Assembly (NCBI RefSeq): GCF_002246015.1 | Contig: NZ_NOLJ01000003.1 | Span: forward strand, 796,743 to 860,742 | Length of the DNA: 64,000 nucleotides | Source: Nostoc sp. 'Peltigera membranacea cyanobiont' 210A | Lineage (GTDB): Bacteria > Cyanobacteriota > Cyanobacteriia > Cyanobacteriales > Nostocaceae | Direction: 5' to 3' | Shown: positions 8,578-18,072 of the stretch, one piece after another | How the letters are laid out: each line of letters opens with the position of its first letter | How positions within the stretch are numbered: the first letter of the stretch is position 1 | Notes under the pieces: model-generated | The model's database searches: none | What the model was told of the DNA's origin: nothing | What the model saw: only the letters and a program-made list of their open reading frames with translations | Translations under genes and position numbers: made by a program

Positions 8578-8947
8578 AGTTTCTATTTTAGGGATTATCA
8601 TTCTGTCAGGAATTGATGTGGCTGGAGCAATATTGCTGATTGATTTAATTTTGACAAAACGTCGGCAGAAAATTCCTAGAGATGTCGCTATTCGAGAAGT
8701 AGCCCCCATCAGACTCAAGCCGATTTTGATGACAGTAATTATTACTTTAGTAATGATTATTCGACTTGCATTTTTCCCTGATACTGGAATGGATGCATAC
8801 TCGCCAATCGCTACAGTCATTCTGGGAGGATTAAGCATTTCCACTCTACTCACTCTCATTGTTATTCCGGTTATGCATTCCGTAGTAGATGATGGAACTC
8901 AGTTATTTTCCCGTATTTTCAAGAAGCAGTACATAAGGAAACATTAA
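8571..8947 (+). pseudogene. C-terminal stump of an AcrB/HAE-type RND pump
   Basis: From about 8574 the plus frame reads PLVSILGIIILSGIDVAGAI, then LLIDLIL, VAPIRLKPILMTVIITL, and GGLSISTLLTLIVIPVM. These are the last transmembrane helices of an RND transporter (family length about 1030 aa), with the LRPILMT-type motif. Everything before this is gone; the preceding DNA belongs to a MerR stump in the opposite strand. An ATG-initiated ORF can be drawn from 8483 but its first 30 codons are antisense to merR. Confidence 0.65.
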
Positions 8948-8968
8948 GGAAAATTTTGAATTTATTAC

Positions 8969-9000
8969 TTGACTCTCTACCCAACTGAAGGGTTTAGAAT
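8969..9000 (+). promoter_or_regulatory. MerR-type promoter before the Cys/Met-rich secreted protein
   Basis: -35 TTGACT (8969-8974) and -10 TAGAAT (8995-9000) with a 20-bp spacer containing an imperfect dyad (CTACCC/GGGTTTAG). The dyad is weaker than in the copies at 3930 and 20974. Confidence 0.5.
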
Positions 9001-9052
9001 AACTTTAGTTTCAAGAAAATCTACTAGCTTGGCAACGTAATGGAAAGGAAAA

Positions 9053-9346
9053 ATGAACATTAATACAGGCGTTAAGACACTATTAAGTGGAGCCGTAGCT
9101 AGTTTTGTATTACTTACGTTAACCACTACTGCTTCCTTTGCAAACACCCCCAAGGGAACTGTGACCCCGAATCAATCCGCCAGGGCTATAAACGAAGCAA
9201 AACTAATTCAAGTGCTGACCAGTCAAAGAACAGCGCCAACGAATCAAACGCCGCAGCAGCCAAACCAAACAGGATGTAAGTGTTGCCAAGCAATGATGAA
9301 TAATAAGCCAGGAATGATGAACAACCAAGACAGTCCATCAAAATAG
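9053..9346 (+). CDS. Secreted Cys/Met-rich metal-binding small protein
   Basis: 97 aa with AGGAAAA before the ATG. A signal peptide of about 30 residues (hydrophobic core AVASFVLLTLTTTASF, then AN) leads to an unstructured Gln/Asn/Pro-rich chain and a C-terminal cluster CKCC followed by MMNNKPGMMNNQ. Cys and Met clusters of this kind bind Cu(I)/Ag(I). The MerR-type promoter starts 84 bp upstream, so metal induction is likely. I do not recognise a named family. The short size and position make a periplasmic copper buffer the best guess. Confidence 0.7.
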   Translation: MNINTGVKTLLSGAVASFVLLTLTTTASFANTPKGTVTPNQSARAINEAKLIQVLTSQRTAPTNQTPQQPNQTGCKCCQAMMNNKPGMMNNQDSPSK

Positions 9347-9614
9347 AGCTTGATAAATCCCTCGGTGAGAAACACATTTGAATTTGAAATGTTAGAAAAA
9401 ATTAGGAATGTTTAGATAAGTTTCGCCGAGAAAGACTAGTGAACTCATGGCTAAGAAAGCCATCTTATGCTTGAACTAAGGAACTTAAGGTAAACCAGAA
9501 TAACTATCGAACTCGTTCCTTTTATCCAAAAGCTCAAATCGTGCTTGCTTTTGCATTTCATCATAAGTCAACAGCTTTACTACAGCAGAAAACTTACTCA
9601 GGAGAAACACAATT

Positions 9615-10655
9615 ATGAGTCAGCCTGACTCAAAAGACCACAACATGATGAAATGGATGGGAATTGCTATGGTGGCTTGCTGCGCCGTGCCCATAGCATT
9701 TTCCCTCTTTTTAGGCGGAGGCTTGGGGGTGTGGTTCGGTCGTTCTATCCAGCCACCTACTAGCAATCAGTCAAGCAACCAGCCACTATCCGCCAAGCAG
9801 TCAAACAACCAGCCTCAACCAAGGGCTGTAAATGTATCCTTAGAGAAAGCAGTCAATTGGCAATCAAATAATCACGTTCATGGTTTGACTGTGAATCGAG
9901 ATAATCCCAACATTATTTATGTTGCAAGTCATAATGGACTCTTGCAACGTTCTGAAACTGGGGAATGGTTTTGGATGGGAAAAGAACGAGCTGATTATAT
10001 GGGCTTTACTGCCGATCCAACTGACAGTAAACGCTTTTATTCCAGCGGACATCCGCATACAGGAGGTAATTTAGGATTCCAGATCAGTGAGAATCAAGGG
10101 CAAGATTGGAAACAGATTTCCATGCCTGGGGTAGATTTTCATGCAATAGCGATCGCACCGAGTAACCCCAATGTTTTTTATGGATGGCCCGCTTCTGGGG
10201 CGCAAGGGCTGCATACTTCTACTGATGGTGGTAAAACTTGGATTAAACCCCGCATCAAGGGATTAGGCGATGCTCCTTTTGACCTTGCAGTTGACCCGCG
10301 AAACCCTGAGCATTTGTTTGCAACTACCCGTTCAGGAATGTATGAAAGCACTAACAGCGGCAATGACTGGACGTTAGTAGCTAGTACACAGGAAGCTCCT
10401 GTTATCAGTTTGGCTCTGCAAAAAGAGGGTAACACTACTGTAATGTATGGCTATCGCTTTCTCAAGTCAGCACCGGGTGTTTATCGCAGCAGTGATGGTG
10501 GTAAAACGTGGGAGAAACTTTGGACCCAAACTAATGGTGTAGTTGTAAAACTAGCGATCGCCCCTAGCAATCCCCAAATATTTTATACGGTAAATCATAA
10601 CAATGCTGTCTTTCAATCCCAAGATAGCGGCAAGACATGGAAAGAACTGAAATAA
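9615..10655 (+). CDS. Membrane-anchored BNR/sortilin-like beta-propeller (F510_1955 type)
   Basis: 346 aa. A hydrophobic N-terminal anchor (about residues 14-40) and a Gln/Ser/Pro linker lead into a beta-propeller with repeated Asp-box motifs: STDGGKTWIKP, STNSGNDWTL, SSDGGKTWEKL, SQDSGKTWKEL. HVHGLTVN opens the propeller, as in proteins usually named F510_1955 family glycosylhydrolase; no glycosidase catalytic residues can be assigned. Such genes are often seen near copper resistance genes, from memory. ATG has AGGAGA in front. Codon style is like its neighbours. Confidence 0.7.
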   Translation: MSQPDSKDHNMMKWMGIAMVACCAVPIAFSLFLGGGLGVWFGRSIQPPTSNQSSNQPLSAKQSNNQPQPRAVNVSLEKAVNWQSNNHVHGLTVNRDNPNIIYVASHNGLLQRSETGEWFWMGKERADYMGFTADPTDSKRFYSSGHPHTGGNLGFQISENQGQDWKQISMPGVDFHAIAIAPSNPNVFYGWPASGAQGLHTSTDGGKTWIKPRIKGLGDAPFDLAVDPRNPEHLFATTRSGMYESTNSGNDWTLVASTQEAPVISLALQKEGNTTVMYGYRFLKSAPGVYRSSDGGKTWEKLWTQTNGVVVKLAIAPSNPQIFYTVNHNNAVFQSQDSGKTWKELK

Positions 10656-10824
10656 TTTTGAAGACTATCTACATAGCTATAATAACTTGAAATACTAATC
10701 GGTCAAATCTGCAATCAAGGCATTTTGAACGTTAGGATTATTTGCAATTCAAATTGCAGTTCAGTCATGAGGCACTCGCCTATGAGTACAAAAGCCCAGC
10801 TTTCAGCCATTTTTAATAAGTTGA

Positions 10825-10858
10825 TTTTAAGGGTGGGCAAGCAAAGCTTACCCTTAAA
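10825..10858. terminator. Hairpin between convergent genes
   Basis: A perfect 9-bp stem TTTAAGGGT/ACCCTTAAA with a 16-base loop, placed between the convergent genes ending at 10655 and 10875. There is no long T-run on either side, so termination is plausible but not certain. Confidence 0.4.
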
Positions 10859-10874
10859 TTTAGCCTAACTTAAA

Positions 10875-11378
10875 TTACTGATTAAAACTAAAGCGACCGT
10901 TGACCTTTTCTGTACCAACATTCGCAGTAACTTTCACTTGATATTGACCCGCCGTAATTCCCTCCAGCTTGGTAGCGTAGTGTTTACCATCAGCATCATA
11001 TGTTAGGGGAACTGTTTTTTGCTTTCCATCTGGTGACTGAATATCAGCCGTAACTTTCGCATTTGGAACTGCTTCGTGTTTATCACCTGTTTGCAAATAT
11101 AAATCTAAGTGAGTCGTACTACCTTCTTTCTCAGGCACTAACTCTAAGTGATATTTTCCTGCTTCAACGACTTGAGCGTTTTTACCATGTGAGTCGCCAT
11201 GAGCAGATGTTTCAGTTTTGGCGGCTGGTTCGGTTTTGCTAGTATTTTCTGTAGAAGGACTAGAAGGATTACTACTGGACTCAGAAGCTTGATTACCACA
11301 AGCTCCCAAAAAAAGTAATCCTACACTGGCGAAAACAACAAAGCCTAATTTGAATGATTGCATTGATTTACTCCTCAT
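10875..11378 (-). CDS. Lipoprotein with YtkA/FixH-like domain
   Basis: 167 aa. Signal sequence with lipobox LFLGACGNQ (Cys about residue 28), a Ser/Thr/Glu-rich linker carrying HGDSHGKN, then an immunoglobulin-like domain with GKYHLELVPEKEGSTTHLDL, VPNAKVTADIQSPDGK, and KVTANVGTEKVNGRFSFNQ, as in YtkA-like/FixH-like proteins. It follows the RND pump gene by 95 bp and is probably co-transcribed. Its position resembles the small CopC-like gene in the Synechocystis copBAC unit, but homology to it is not claimed. A periplasmic metal-related role is inferred from context. Confidence 0.7.
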   Translation of the reverse strand: MRSKSMQSFKLGFVVFASVGLLFLGACGNQASESSSNPSSPSTENTSKTEPAAKTETSAHGDSHGKNAQVVEAGKYHLELVPEKEGSTTHLDLYLQTGDKHEAVPNAKVTADIQSPDGKQKTVPLTYDADGKHYATKLEGITAGQYQVKVTANVGTEKVNGRFSFNQ

Positions 11379-11473
11379 TGATTATTAGAAAAATTTTGCT
11401 CAATCCCATACGTAGCGTATGAATATCTCTACATTCCCAGGTGGACATCTGGGAAGAATTAATAAATTAAGTG

Positions 11474-14400
11474 TCATACAACTGAACCTTGAGTAACATC
11501 GATTTCTTGTACTTGTGTAGTCTTTTTGGGAACCAAAAATTTACCAAATAGCGAATATAAAGCCGGCAAAACTAAGAGTGTTAAAGCTGTGGAAGTAACC
11601 AAGCCACCTAACACTACCACAGCCAAAGGTTGCAAAATTTCCTTACCTGCACCAGAACCAATTACTAGGGGAACCATACCTAGTGCTGACGAAAGTGCTG
11701 TCAGGAGAATCGCAACTAATCGTTCCATCGAACCATCAACAATCACTTGTTTGAGCGGTATTCCCTCTGCTAGGCGATTGTTATAGTTATCTACTAACAG
11801 CAATCCGTTGCGAGTAGCTACACCAAATAAAGTAATGAAACCAACCATTGAAGCGACGGAGATGATCCCACCACCGATAGCAACAGAAATTACACCGCCA
11901 ATTAACGCTAGTGGCAAGTTAATCATAATCATTGCTGTGGCAGGAATTGACTTGACGGCAAAGTAAATCAGCACAGAAATTGCTGCGATCGCAACCGCAC
12001 CTGCAATCATTAATGTCTGCGTTGCTTGTTCCTGTGCCTGAAACTGACCGCCAAATTGCACATAGTATCCTCCAGGTAGTTGAATTTGTTTGACGCGATC
12101 GCGTACATCTTTAATTACAGAACCCAAATCCTTTCCAGAAACGTTGGCAGAAACCACAATCAGCCGGGAAACATTTTCACGATTGATGGTACTTGGCCCC
12201 GTGCCATAATCAACTTTAGCAACCTGAGATAAAGGAATTTTCTGTCCATTGGGTGTATCTACCAACAAGTTACCAATCACGTCCAAATTGTTACGTGAGC
12301 TATCTTGCAACCACACAACGAGATTAAACGTTTGTTGCTTCTCCAACACTTGAGAAACTGCTTTTCCATTTAGCCCAGTCTCTATGGTTTCTGCCAGTTC
12401 CCCCACAGTTAACCCATAACGAGCGGCTGCATCACGGTCAAATTGAATTTGGATTTGTTTAACTGGGACTTGGGGTTCTAGTTGCAAATCTACAATACCG
12501 GGAATACCACTCATGGCGGATTGTACCTGTTTACCAATAATGCGGAGTTGTTCAAGTTCGGGGCCATAAATTTTGACAGCGATCGCACTTCTTACACCGG
12601 AGAGGATATCATCGATTCGGTGTGAGATAAATCCACCAATGTTGGTTGCCACACCAGGAAGTTTTTCAAACTCTTTGCGGAGTACTTCAACAGTCTTCTC
12701 CCGATTTTTCGCTCCTTCTTCGCTAATCTGCACATCCAACTCGCCAAAGTTGACCCCTGCCACTTCTGGATCTCCTTGAGCAAACCCAGCTCGTAAGGCA
12801 ATAAAATCAAAACGGCGATCGTTTTTAAGGGCATCCATCACCGCTAAAGCTGCTTGATCAGTTGCATTTAGGGATTCACCAGGTAAGAGAACCATTGAAT
12901 TGACCAAAGAGCGGTCTTGGAACTCTGGCAGGAAGACTTTTCCCAACCCAGGTAGAATTACTATAGATGTAACAAAGCCCGCAAGCGCCACCCCTAAAAT
13001 CACCTTGGGGTAACGAATCGAGAACTTCAACGCTGGACGATAAAATTGATGTGTTTTGCGCTCTAGCCAAGTTTCCGCACTCGGTAAACGACGATTTGCT
13101 AATAATAAAGCACATAGCGCTGGAGTTAGTGTTAATGCAACTAAGGTAGAAGCGAGAATTGATAGCAAATACGCCATTCCCATCGGCGTAAAAATGCGAC
13201 CTTCCACCCCAGACAGGACGAAAATCGGTGCAAATACTACTGCGATAATGACAGTGGAGAATAAAACACTAACACGTACCTCTACTGAACCATCAAACAC
13301 TACTTGTAAAGGATTTTTCGGGTTCCCTGCTATTTGGTTTTCTCGCAATCGGCGGTAGACGTTTTCCATATCAACGATCGCATCATCTACCACTGAACCA
13401 ATAGCAACTACTAGTCCACCCAAGGTCATTGTATTAATGCCTTGTCCAGTCCAACTCAGAATAATCATGCCTAACAGTAACGACAGAGGCAAGGCACTAA
13501 GGCTAATAATTACCGTGCGCCAGTTCATCAAAAAGATAATTAGGATGACTGAAACGATAATGATGCCATCCCGCAGAGCTTCCTCAACGTTTTTAACTGA
13601 AGCTTCAATAAATAAATCTTGATCAAAGGTTTTAGTAAACTTAACATCCTGCGGTAGCCCTGGTTTAATCTCCTCCATTGCTGCTTCCACAGCTTTGACT
13701 ACAGTGGGTGTATCTGCGGCTGGCTGCTTAGAGACAGTTAAAATTACTGCTCGTTTTCCTTGGAATAGTCCATCTCCTCGTCTTAGTCCCGGGCCAATTT
13801 TTACCTCTGCTACTTGTTCAAGTAATACGGGTGTTCCTTTAGCAGCTTTGATAACCGAACGCTTGAGTTGATTAATTGACTCTATTCGCCCAATTCCCCG
13901 AATTAGTGTTTCTTGGTCAGGAGTAATCAAAAATCCTCCCGGCACATTAACGTTAGCATTCTGCGCTGCTTGAGTGACTTCTGGCAGGGAGACGTTATAG
14001 GCTTTGAGCTTGTCTGGATCTATCAAGACTTGATATTGCCGCTCATCGCCTCCATAAAGAAATACGTTGCTCACACCTGGTACAGCCAGCAAGCGATTTT
14101 TTACGTCCCAGTTGACAATGCGCCATACCTCCATCATGTCGGTGCTTTGGGAGGAAAAAGCGTATTTGACAGCCCATCCCAAGGGCGAGTTAATAGGCAA
14201 GATTTCCGGTTGCTCTACCCCTTGTGGTAGTTTTACCCCTTGTAATCGCTCTGTTACTAGTTGGCGATCGCGATATATATCAGTATCCCAGCTAAAGACA
14301 GTTTTTATAGCAGAAATCCCAATAGCAGATGAAGACCGCAGAGATTCTAGTCCTGGTGTGCCATTAATCGCACTTTCAATTGGCCGAGTCACCAAAGACT

Positions 14401-14584
14401 CGATTTCTTCTGGTGCTAAACCAGAAGCTTCAACTTGAATTTCTACTTGGGGCGGAGCAAAGGCAGGAAATACGTCGAGCGGCATTTGTGTGATGACACG
14501 CAATCCCCACAGACTAATTAATATCGAGGCAATAACGATTAGCCACCTTTGCGCGATCGACCATTTGACAATGGAATTGAGCAT
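11474..14584 (-). CDS. CusA/CzcA-family heavy-metal RND pump 1
   Basis: 1036 aa, full length. Starts MLNSIVKWSIAQRWLIV; first helix then QMPLDVFPAFAPPQVEIQ and the periplasmic porter region; GGLVVAIGSVVDDAIVDMEN carries the acidic proton-relay residues in helix 4 typical of HME-type pumps; a second half repeats the fold to VLPALYSLFGKF. It drives metal cations out of the periplasm using protons, with an adaptor and an outer-membrane channel. In the third CusA methionine position the sequence reads HRIDDILSG, so the Met clamp of E. coli CusA seems absent and CzcA-type divalent substrates are possible. Own response-regulator box 105 bp upstream. No outer-membrane channel gene is in the window. 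Confidence 0.9.
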   Translation of the reverse strand: MLNSIVKWSIAQRWLIVIASILISLWGLRVITQMPLDVFPAFAPPQVEIQVEASGLAPEEIESLVTRPIESAINGTPGLESLRSSSAIGISAIKTVFSWDTDIYRDRQLVTERLQGVKLPQGVEQPEILPINSPLGWAVKYAFSSQSTDMMEVWRIVNWDVKNRLLAVPGVSNVFLYGGDERQYQVLIDPDKLKAYNVSLPEVTQAAQNANVNVPGGFLITPDQETLIRGIGRIESINQLKRSVIKAAKGTPVLLEQVAEVKIGPGLRRGDGLFQGKRAVILTVSKQPAADTPTVVKAVEAAMEEIKPGLPQDVKFTKTFDQDLFIEASVKNVEEALRDGIIIVSVILIIFLMNWRTVIISLSALPLSLLLGMIILSWTGQGINTMTLGGLVVAIGSVVDDAIVDMENVYRRLRENQIAGNPKNPLQVVFDGSVEVRVSVLFSTVIIAVVFAPIFVLSGVEGRIFTPMGMAYLLSILASTLVALTLTPALCALLLANRRLPSAETWLERKTHQFYRPALKFSIRYPKVILGVALAGFVTSIVILPGLGKVFLPEFQDRSLVNSMVLLPGESLNATDQAALAVMDALKNDRRFDFIALRAGFAQGDPEVAGVNFGELDVQISEEGAKNREKTVEVLRKEFEKLPGVATNIGGFISHRIDDILSGVRSAIAVKIYGPELEQLRIIGKQVQSAMSGIPGIVDLQLEPQVPVKQIQIQFDRDAAARYGLTVGELAETIETGLNGKAVSQVLEKQQTFNLVVWLQDSSRNNLDVIGNLLVDTPNGQKIPLSQVAKVDYGTGPSTINRENVSRLIVVSANVSGKDLGSVIKDVRDRVKQIQLPGGYYVQFGGQFQAQEQATQTLMIAGAVAIAAISVLIYFAVKSIPATAMIMINLPLALIGGVISVAIGGGIISVASMVGFITLFGVATRNGLLLVDNYNNRLAEGIPLKQVIVDGSMERLVAILLTALSSALGMVPLVIGSGAGKEILQPLAVVVLGGLVTSTALTLLVLPALYSLFGKFLVPKKTTQVQEIDVTQGSVV

Positions 14585-14689
14585 TTTTGAGACAACTCAA
14601 GGGTTTTTTGCTTGATGATACAGTGAATCCATTCGGGATAATCTGTAGTTTTGACACTTAGGCACTGTATCTAATGTCTCAAATGAAGA

Positions 14690-14706
14690 TGAAATCAGGA
14701 TGAAAT
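14690..14706 (-). promoter_or_regulatory. TTTCAT-N5-TTTCAT repeat before RND pump 1
   Basis: Direct repeat 105 bp before the start at 14584. The gap 14585-14923 between the two pumps holds this box and nothing else recognisable. It shows that pump 1 has a promoter separate from the adaptor-pump 2 operon. Confidence 0.6.
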
Positions 14707-14923
14707 CAAAGTTGAATAATGGTAAGCGAAAAATTCGGCAGATGTTACCGCGAGTAAATGTATTACCCTTGGTAGAAAATACTTTTACTCCCTATGAGCA
14801 AACCTTAGTGATAGTTATGGCTCAGTGATAGCTGAAAATACAGTCGAAAAATTTGGAATTTAATGCATGAATTCTTTGCTCAATTCCAAAGGATTCTAGA
14901 AGATAAATTTCCTGTGATATTTA

Positions 14924-17900
14924 TCATTGCTCAAAAACTGCTTTTGGTACTTTGCCATCCTCTACAACTGACATAGTACGCTTAGGCAGCAATAACTTAC
15001 CAAACTTGGCATACAAAGCAGGCAAAACTACTAACGTTAACGCCGTAGAGGTAAACAACCCACCCAACACAACTATCGACAATGGTTGTAAAATTTCTTT
15101 TCCAGGGCCACTCTCAACTACTAGAGGTGCTAATCCTAAAGCAGAGGTAAAAGCTGTCATCAAAATGGCATTCAGACGTTCCATTGACCCTTTAATCAGA
15201 ACTTCTTTAAGTGGTATACCTTCCCTACGGGACGCTTCGCGAAGACTAAATTTGGTGTTGTAATTATCCACAAGTAACAAACCATTGCGGGTAGCAACTC
15301 CAAATAGGGTAATAAAGCCAACCAAAGAGGCGATAGAAATTATTCCTCCAGACAAAGCTACTGAAAATACTCCTCCCACTAATGCCAAAGGTAAATTAAT
15401 CATAATCATGGCAGTAGAAGGGATAGATTTGACAGAAAGGTACATGATGACTGTAATTGCGACAAAAGCGATCGCACTCGAAATTAAGATATTCTGAGTT
15501 GCTCTTTCTTCTGCCTCAAATTGTCCCGCATACTGGATATAGTAACCAGAGGGTGGATGTACCTGTTGCTTAACTTTAGCTTGAATTTCATTGACGATAG
15601 AGCGCAAATCCCTACCATTAGCGTTAGCAGAAACAACAATCAGACGGGAGACATTTTCTCTATTTATAGTATTAGGCCCAGTACCATTTTCAATTGTGGC
15701 AACCTGTGCTAAAGGAATTTTTTGACCGTTAGGAGTATCAACTAACAAATTGCGAATCGTATCCAAGTTTTGCCTTGCATCTGACTTTAGCCATACAACT
15801 AAATCGAAAGTCTGTTGTTTCTCTAAAACTTGAGAGACTACTCTTCCATTCAGAGCAGTTTCAATAATTTCGGAAAGTTTGCCTACTGTCAAACCATACC
15901 GTGAAGCAGCAGGTCGATTGAACTTAATTTGTATTTGTTCAATGGGTATTTGGGGTTCTAGTTGCAAATCTACAATCCCATTAACGGTTTTCATGACATC
16001 ATCAACTTGCTGTCCAATTGTGCGGAGTTGTTCTAAGTCTGGGCCAAAAATTTTGACAGCGATCGCACTTCTCACCCCAGACAATACCTCATCCATGCGG
16101 TGCGAGATAAAACCGCCAATATTTGGCGCTACCCCCGGTAACTTAGCAAATTCCTCCCGTAACTTCTCAATCGTCCCCTTCCTGTCTTTCATCCCTGCGT
16201 CGCTTAACTCGATATCCAAGTGTCCCAAATTCACCCCTGCTGCATCCCCATCACCCGGCGCACGCCCAGAACGCAATTGCACGTATGGAAATCTAGAGTC
16301 TCCCTTGAGTGCGTGTTGAAGTGTTTCACCAGCTGCATTGGTAGCTTCTAGAGAAACCCCCGGATAAAGAGTGAGAGTATTAACCAAAGTCTGCTCTTGA
16401 AACTCTGGTAAAAATATTCTGCCAAAGGAAGGGACAATTACAGCCGCAGCCACTAAACTTGCAGCAGCAGCGCCTATAACAATTCCAGAATGTCGTAGAG
16501 AAAATGTTAATAGAGGAAGATACAGTCTTTTAAAAAATCTCGCCACCCAAGGTTCTGTTTCTGGCAAGCGACCATAAGGTAGTAAGATTGCACATAAAGC
16601 CGGAGTTACCGTCAATGCAGTGATACTAGAGGCTATAACTGCTGCCATATAACCTAATCCCATTGGGATAAAAATGCTGCCTTCTACACCAGCTAAAGCA
16701 AACACTGGAGAGAAGACAACTATAGTAATGACAGTAGCTCCAAATACTGAATCCCGTACCTCTTGACAACCGTCAAATACAACATCTAAAACCGGGCGCG
16801 GGTTGGGGGAATATTTATTTTCTCGCAGGTTACGGTAGACATTTTCCGCATCAACAATCGCATCATCAACAGCTGAACCGATTGCTACTGCTAGCCCTCC
16901 CAAAGTCATGGTATTTAAACCTTGTCCCAACCAATTTAGTAGTAGTACTCCTAGTAATAAAGATAAAGGTAGGGCAGTTAAACAAATAGCTAGGTTACGC
17001 CAATTCATTAAAAAAGGAATTAGAATTAGAGCAACAATAATGCTACCTTCAATTAAAGCCTCTCGAACATTCTCAATAGAAGAATCAATATAGTTTTCTT
17101 GACGAAATGTTGGGGTAACTTTGATATCTTTAGGCAATCCTGCTTGAATCTCTGACATCGCTGCTTCAATAGCACGGGTAACAGTAGGAGTATCGGCTTG
17201 AGGCTGTTTATTAATCATCACAACAATTGCCTTTTGACCGTTAAAACTGCCATCACCCCGTTTAATAGCTGCACCAATTTGTACATCAGCAATATCGGAG
17301 ATTTTAACAGGCGTACCATTACGAGCAGTAATCACTGATTGCTGTAATTCTTCGATAGATTCAATCCGCCCAATCCCCCGAATTAACTTTTCTCGGTCTG
17401 GAGTAATTAAATAGCCACCAGGAGCATTCACATTGGCAGCTTTGGCTGCTTGCTCTACGTCTTCTAAAGTGACATTAAAGGCTCTTAGCTTCGCTGGATC
17501 AACTAATACTTGATATTGACGGACATCACCACCATACGCAACTACTTGACTAACACCAGGCACAGCTAAAAGGCGGTTTGTCACTTGCCAATCAACAATG
17601 CGCCGCACTTCCATTAAAGGAGTGCTTTGAGAGGTAAAGGCATATTGTAATACAGTGCCAATGGGAGAGCTTGTCGGAGAAATTTGCGGAGTTTCTACCC
17701 CTGATGGAAGCTTACTTTGAGCTTGTTGTAATCGCTCTGTTACTAACTGGCGAGCTTGATAAATATCAGTATCCCAGTTAAAAATGACTTTAACGACAGA
17801 AATTCCTGCTGCTGAAGATGAGCGTACTGCCGTTACTCCAGGAGTACCGTTAATTGCACTTTCAATTGGTAAAGTTACCAAGGATTCTAATTCTTCGGGG

Positions 17901-18070
17901 GCGAGTCCTGGTGCTTCAGTTTGAATTTCAACTTGGGGTGGTGCAAAGCTAGGAAAAACATCCAAAGGCATTTGGATAATTGTCCGAAATATCCAAATAG
18001 TCAAGATAATTGTACCCAGGATGACTAACCAACGGCGAGCGATCGCCCATTTGATGATAGCACTGAGCAT
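14924..18070 (-). CDS. CusA/CzcA-family heavy-metal RND pump 2
   Basis: 1048 aa, strongly similar to pump 1 along its length (QMPLDVFPSFAPPQVEIQ, GLAVAIGSAVDDAIVDAEN, SHRMDEVLSGVRSAIAVKI, SRLIVVSANANGRDL). ATG lies 2 bp after the adaptor stop, so the two are translated together. Same predicted activity: proton-driven periplasmic metal export. The loop NTKFSLREASRREGIPLKEV is longer than in pump 1; its DNA (CCTTCCCTACGGGACGCTTC and on, 15220-15244) looks like a dispersed repeat word read through in frame. Two pumps sharing one adaptor suggests paralogues with different metal preference. Confidence 0.9.
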   Translation of the reverse strand: MLSAIIKWAIARRWLVILGTIILTIWIFRTIIQMPLDVFPSFAPPQVEIQTEAPGLAPEELESLVTLPIESAINGTPGVTAVRSSSAAGISVVKVIFNWDTDIYQARQLVTERLQQAQSKLPSGVETPQISPTSSPIGTVLQYAFTSQSTPLMEVRRIVDWQVTNRLLAVPGVSQVVAYGGDVRQYQVLVDPAKLRAFNVTLEDVEQAAKAANVNAPGGYLITPDREKLIRGIGRIESIEELQQSVITARNGTPVKISDIADVQIGAAIKRGDGSFNGQKAIVVMINKQPQADTPTVTRAIEAAMSEIQAGLPKDIKVTPTFRQENYIDSSIENVREALIEGSIIVALILIPFLMNWRNLAICLTALPLSLLLGVLLLNWLGQGLNTMTLGGLAVAIGSAVDDAIVDAENVYRNLRENKYSPNPRPVLDVVFDGCQEVRDSVFGATVITIVVFSPVFALAGVEGSIFIPMGLGYMAAVIASSITALTVTPALCAILLPYGRLPETEPWVARFFKRLYLPLLTFSLRHSGIVIGAAAASLVAAAVIVPSFGRIFLPEFQEQTLVNTLTLYPGVSLEATNAAGETLQHALKGDSRFPYVQLRSGRAPGDGDAAGVNLGHLDIELSDAGMKDRKGTIEKLREEFAKLPGVAPNIGGFISHRMDEVLSGVRSAIAVKIFGPDLEQLRTIGQQVDDVMKTVNGIVDLQLEPQIPIEQIQIKFNRPAASRYGLTVGKLSEIIETALNGRVVSQVLEKQQTFDLVVWLKSDARQNLDTIRNLLVDTPNGQKIPLAQVATIENGTGPNTINRENVSRLIVVSANANGRDLRSIVNEIQAKVKQQVHPPSGYYIQYAGQFEAEERATQNILISSAIAFVAITVIMYLSVKSIPSTAMIMINLPLALVGGVFSVALSGGIISIASLVGFITLFGVATRNGLLLVDNYNTKFSLREASRREGIPLKEVLIKGSMERLNAILMTAFTSALGLAPLVVESGPGKEILQPLSIVVLGGLFTSTALTLVVLPALYAKFGKLLLPKRTMSVVEDGKVPKAVFEQ

Positions 18071-18072
18071 TT

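Noticed and set aside
8483..8947. A 154-codon plus-strand ORF from ATG 8483
   Set aside because: Its first 30 codons are antisense to the MerR stump; only the part from about 8574 matches an RND pump, so it is listed as a pseudogene fragment and not as a whole gene.
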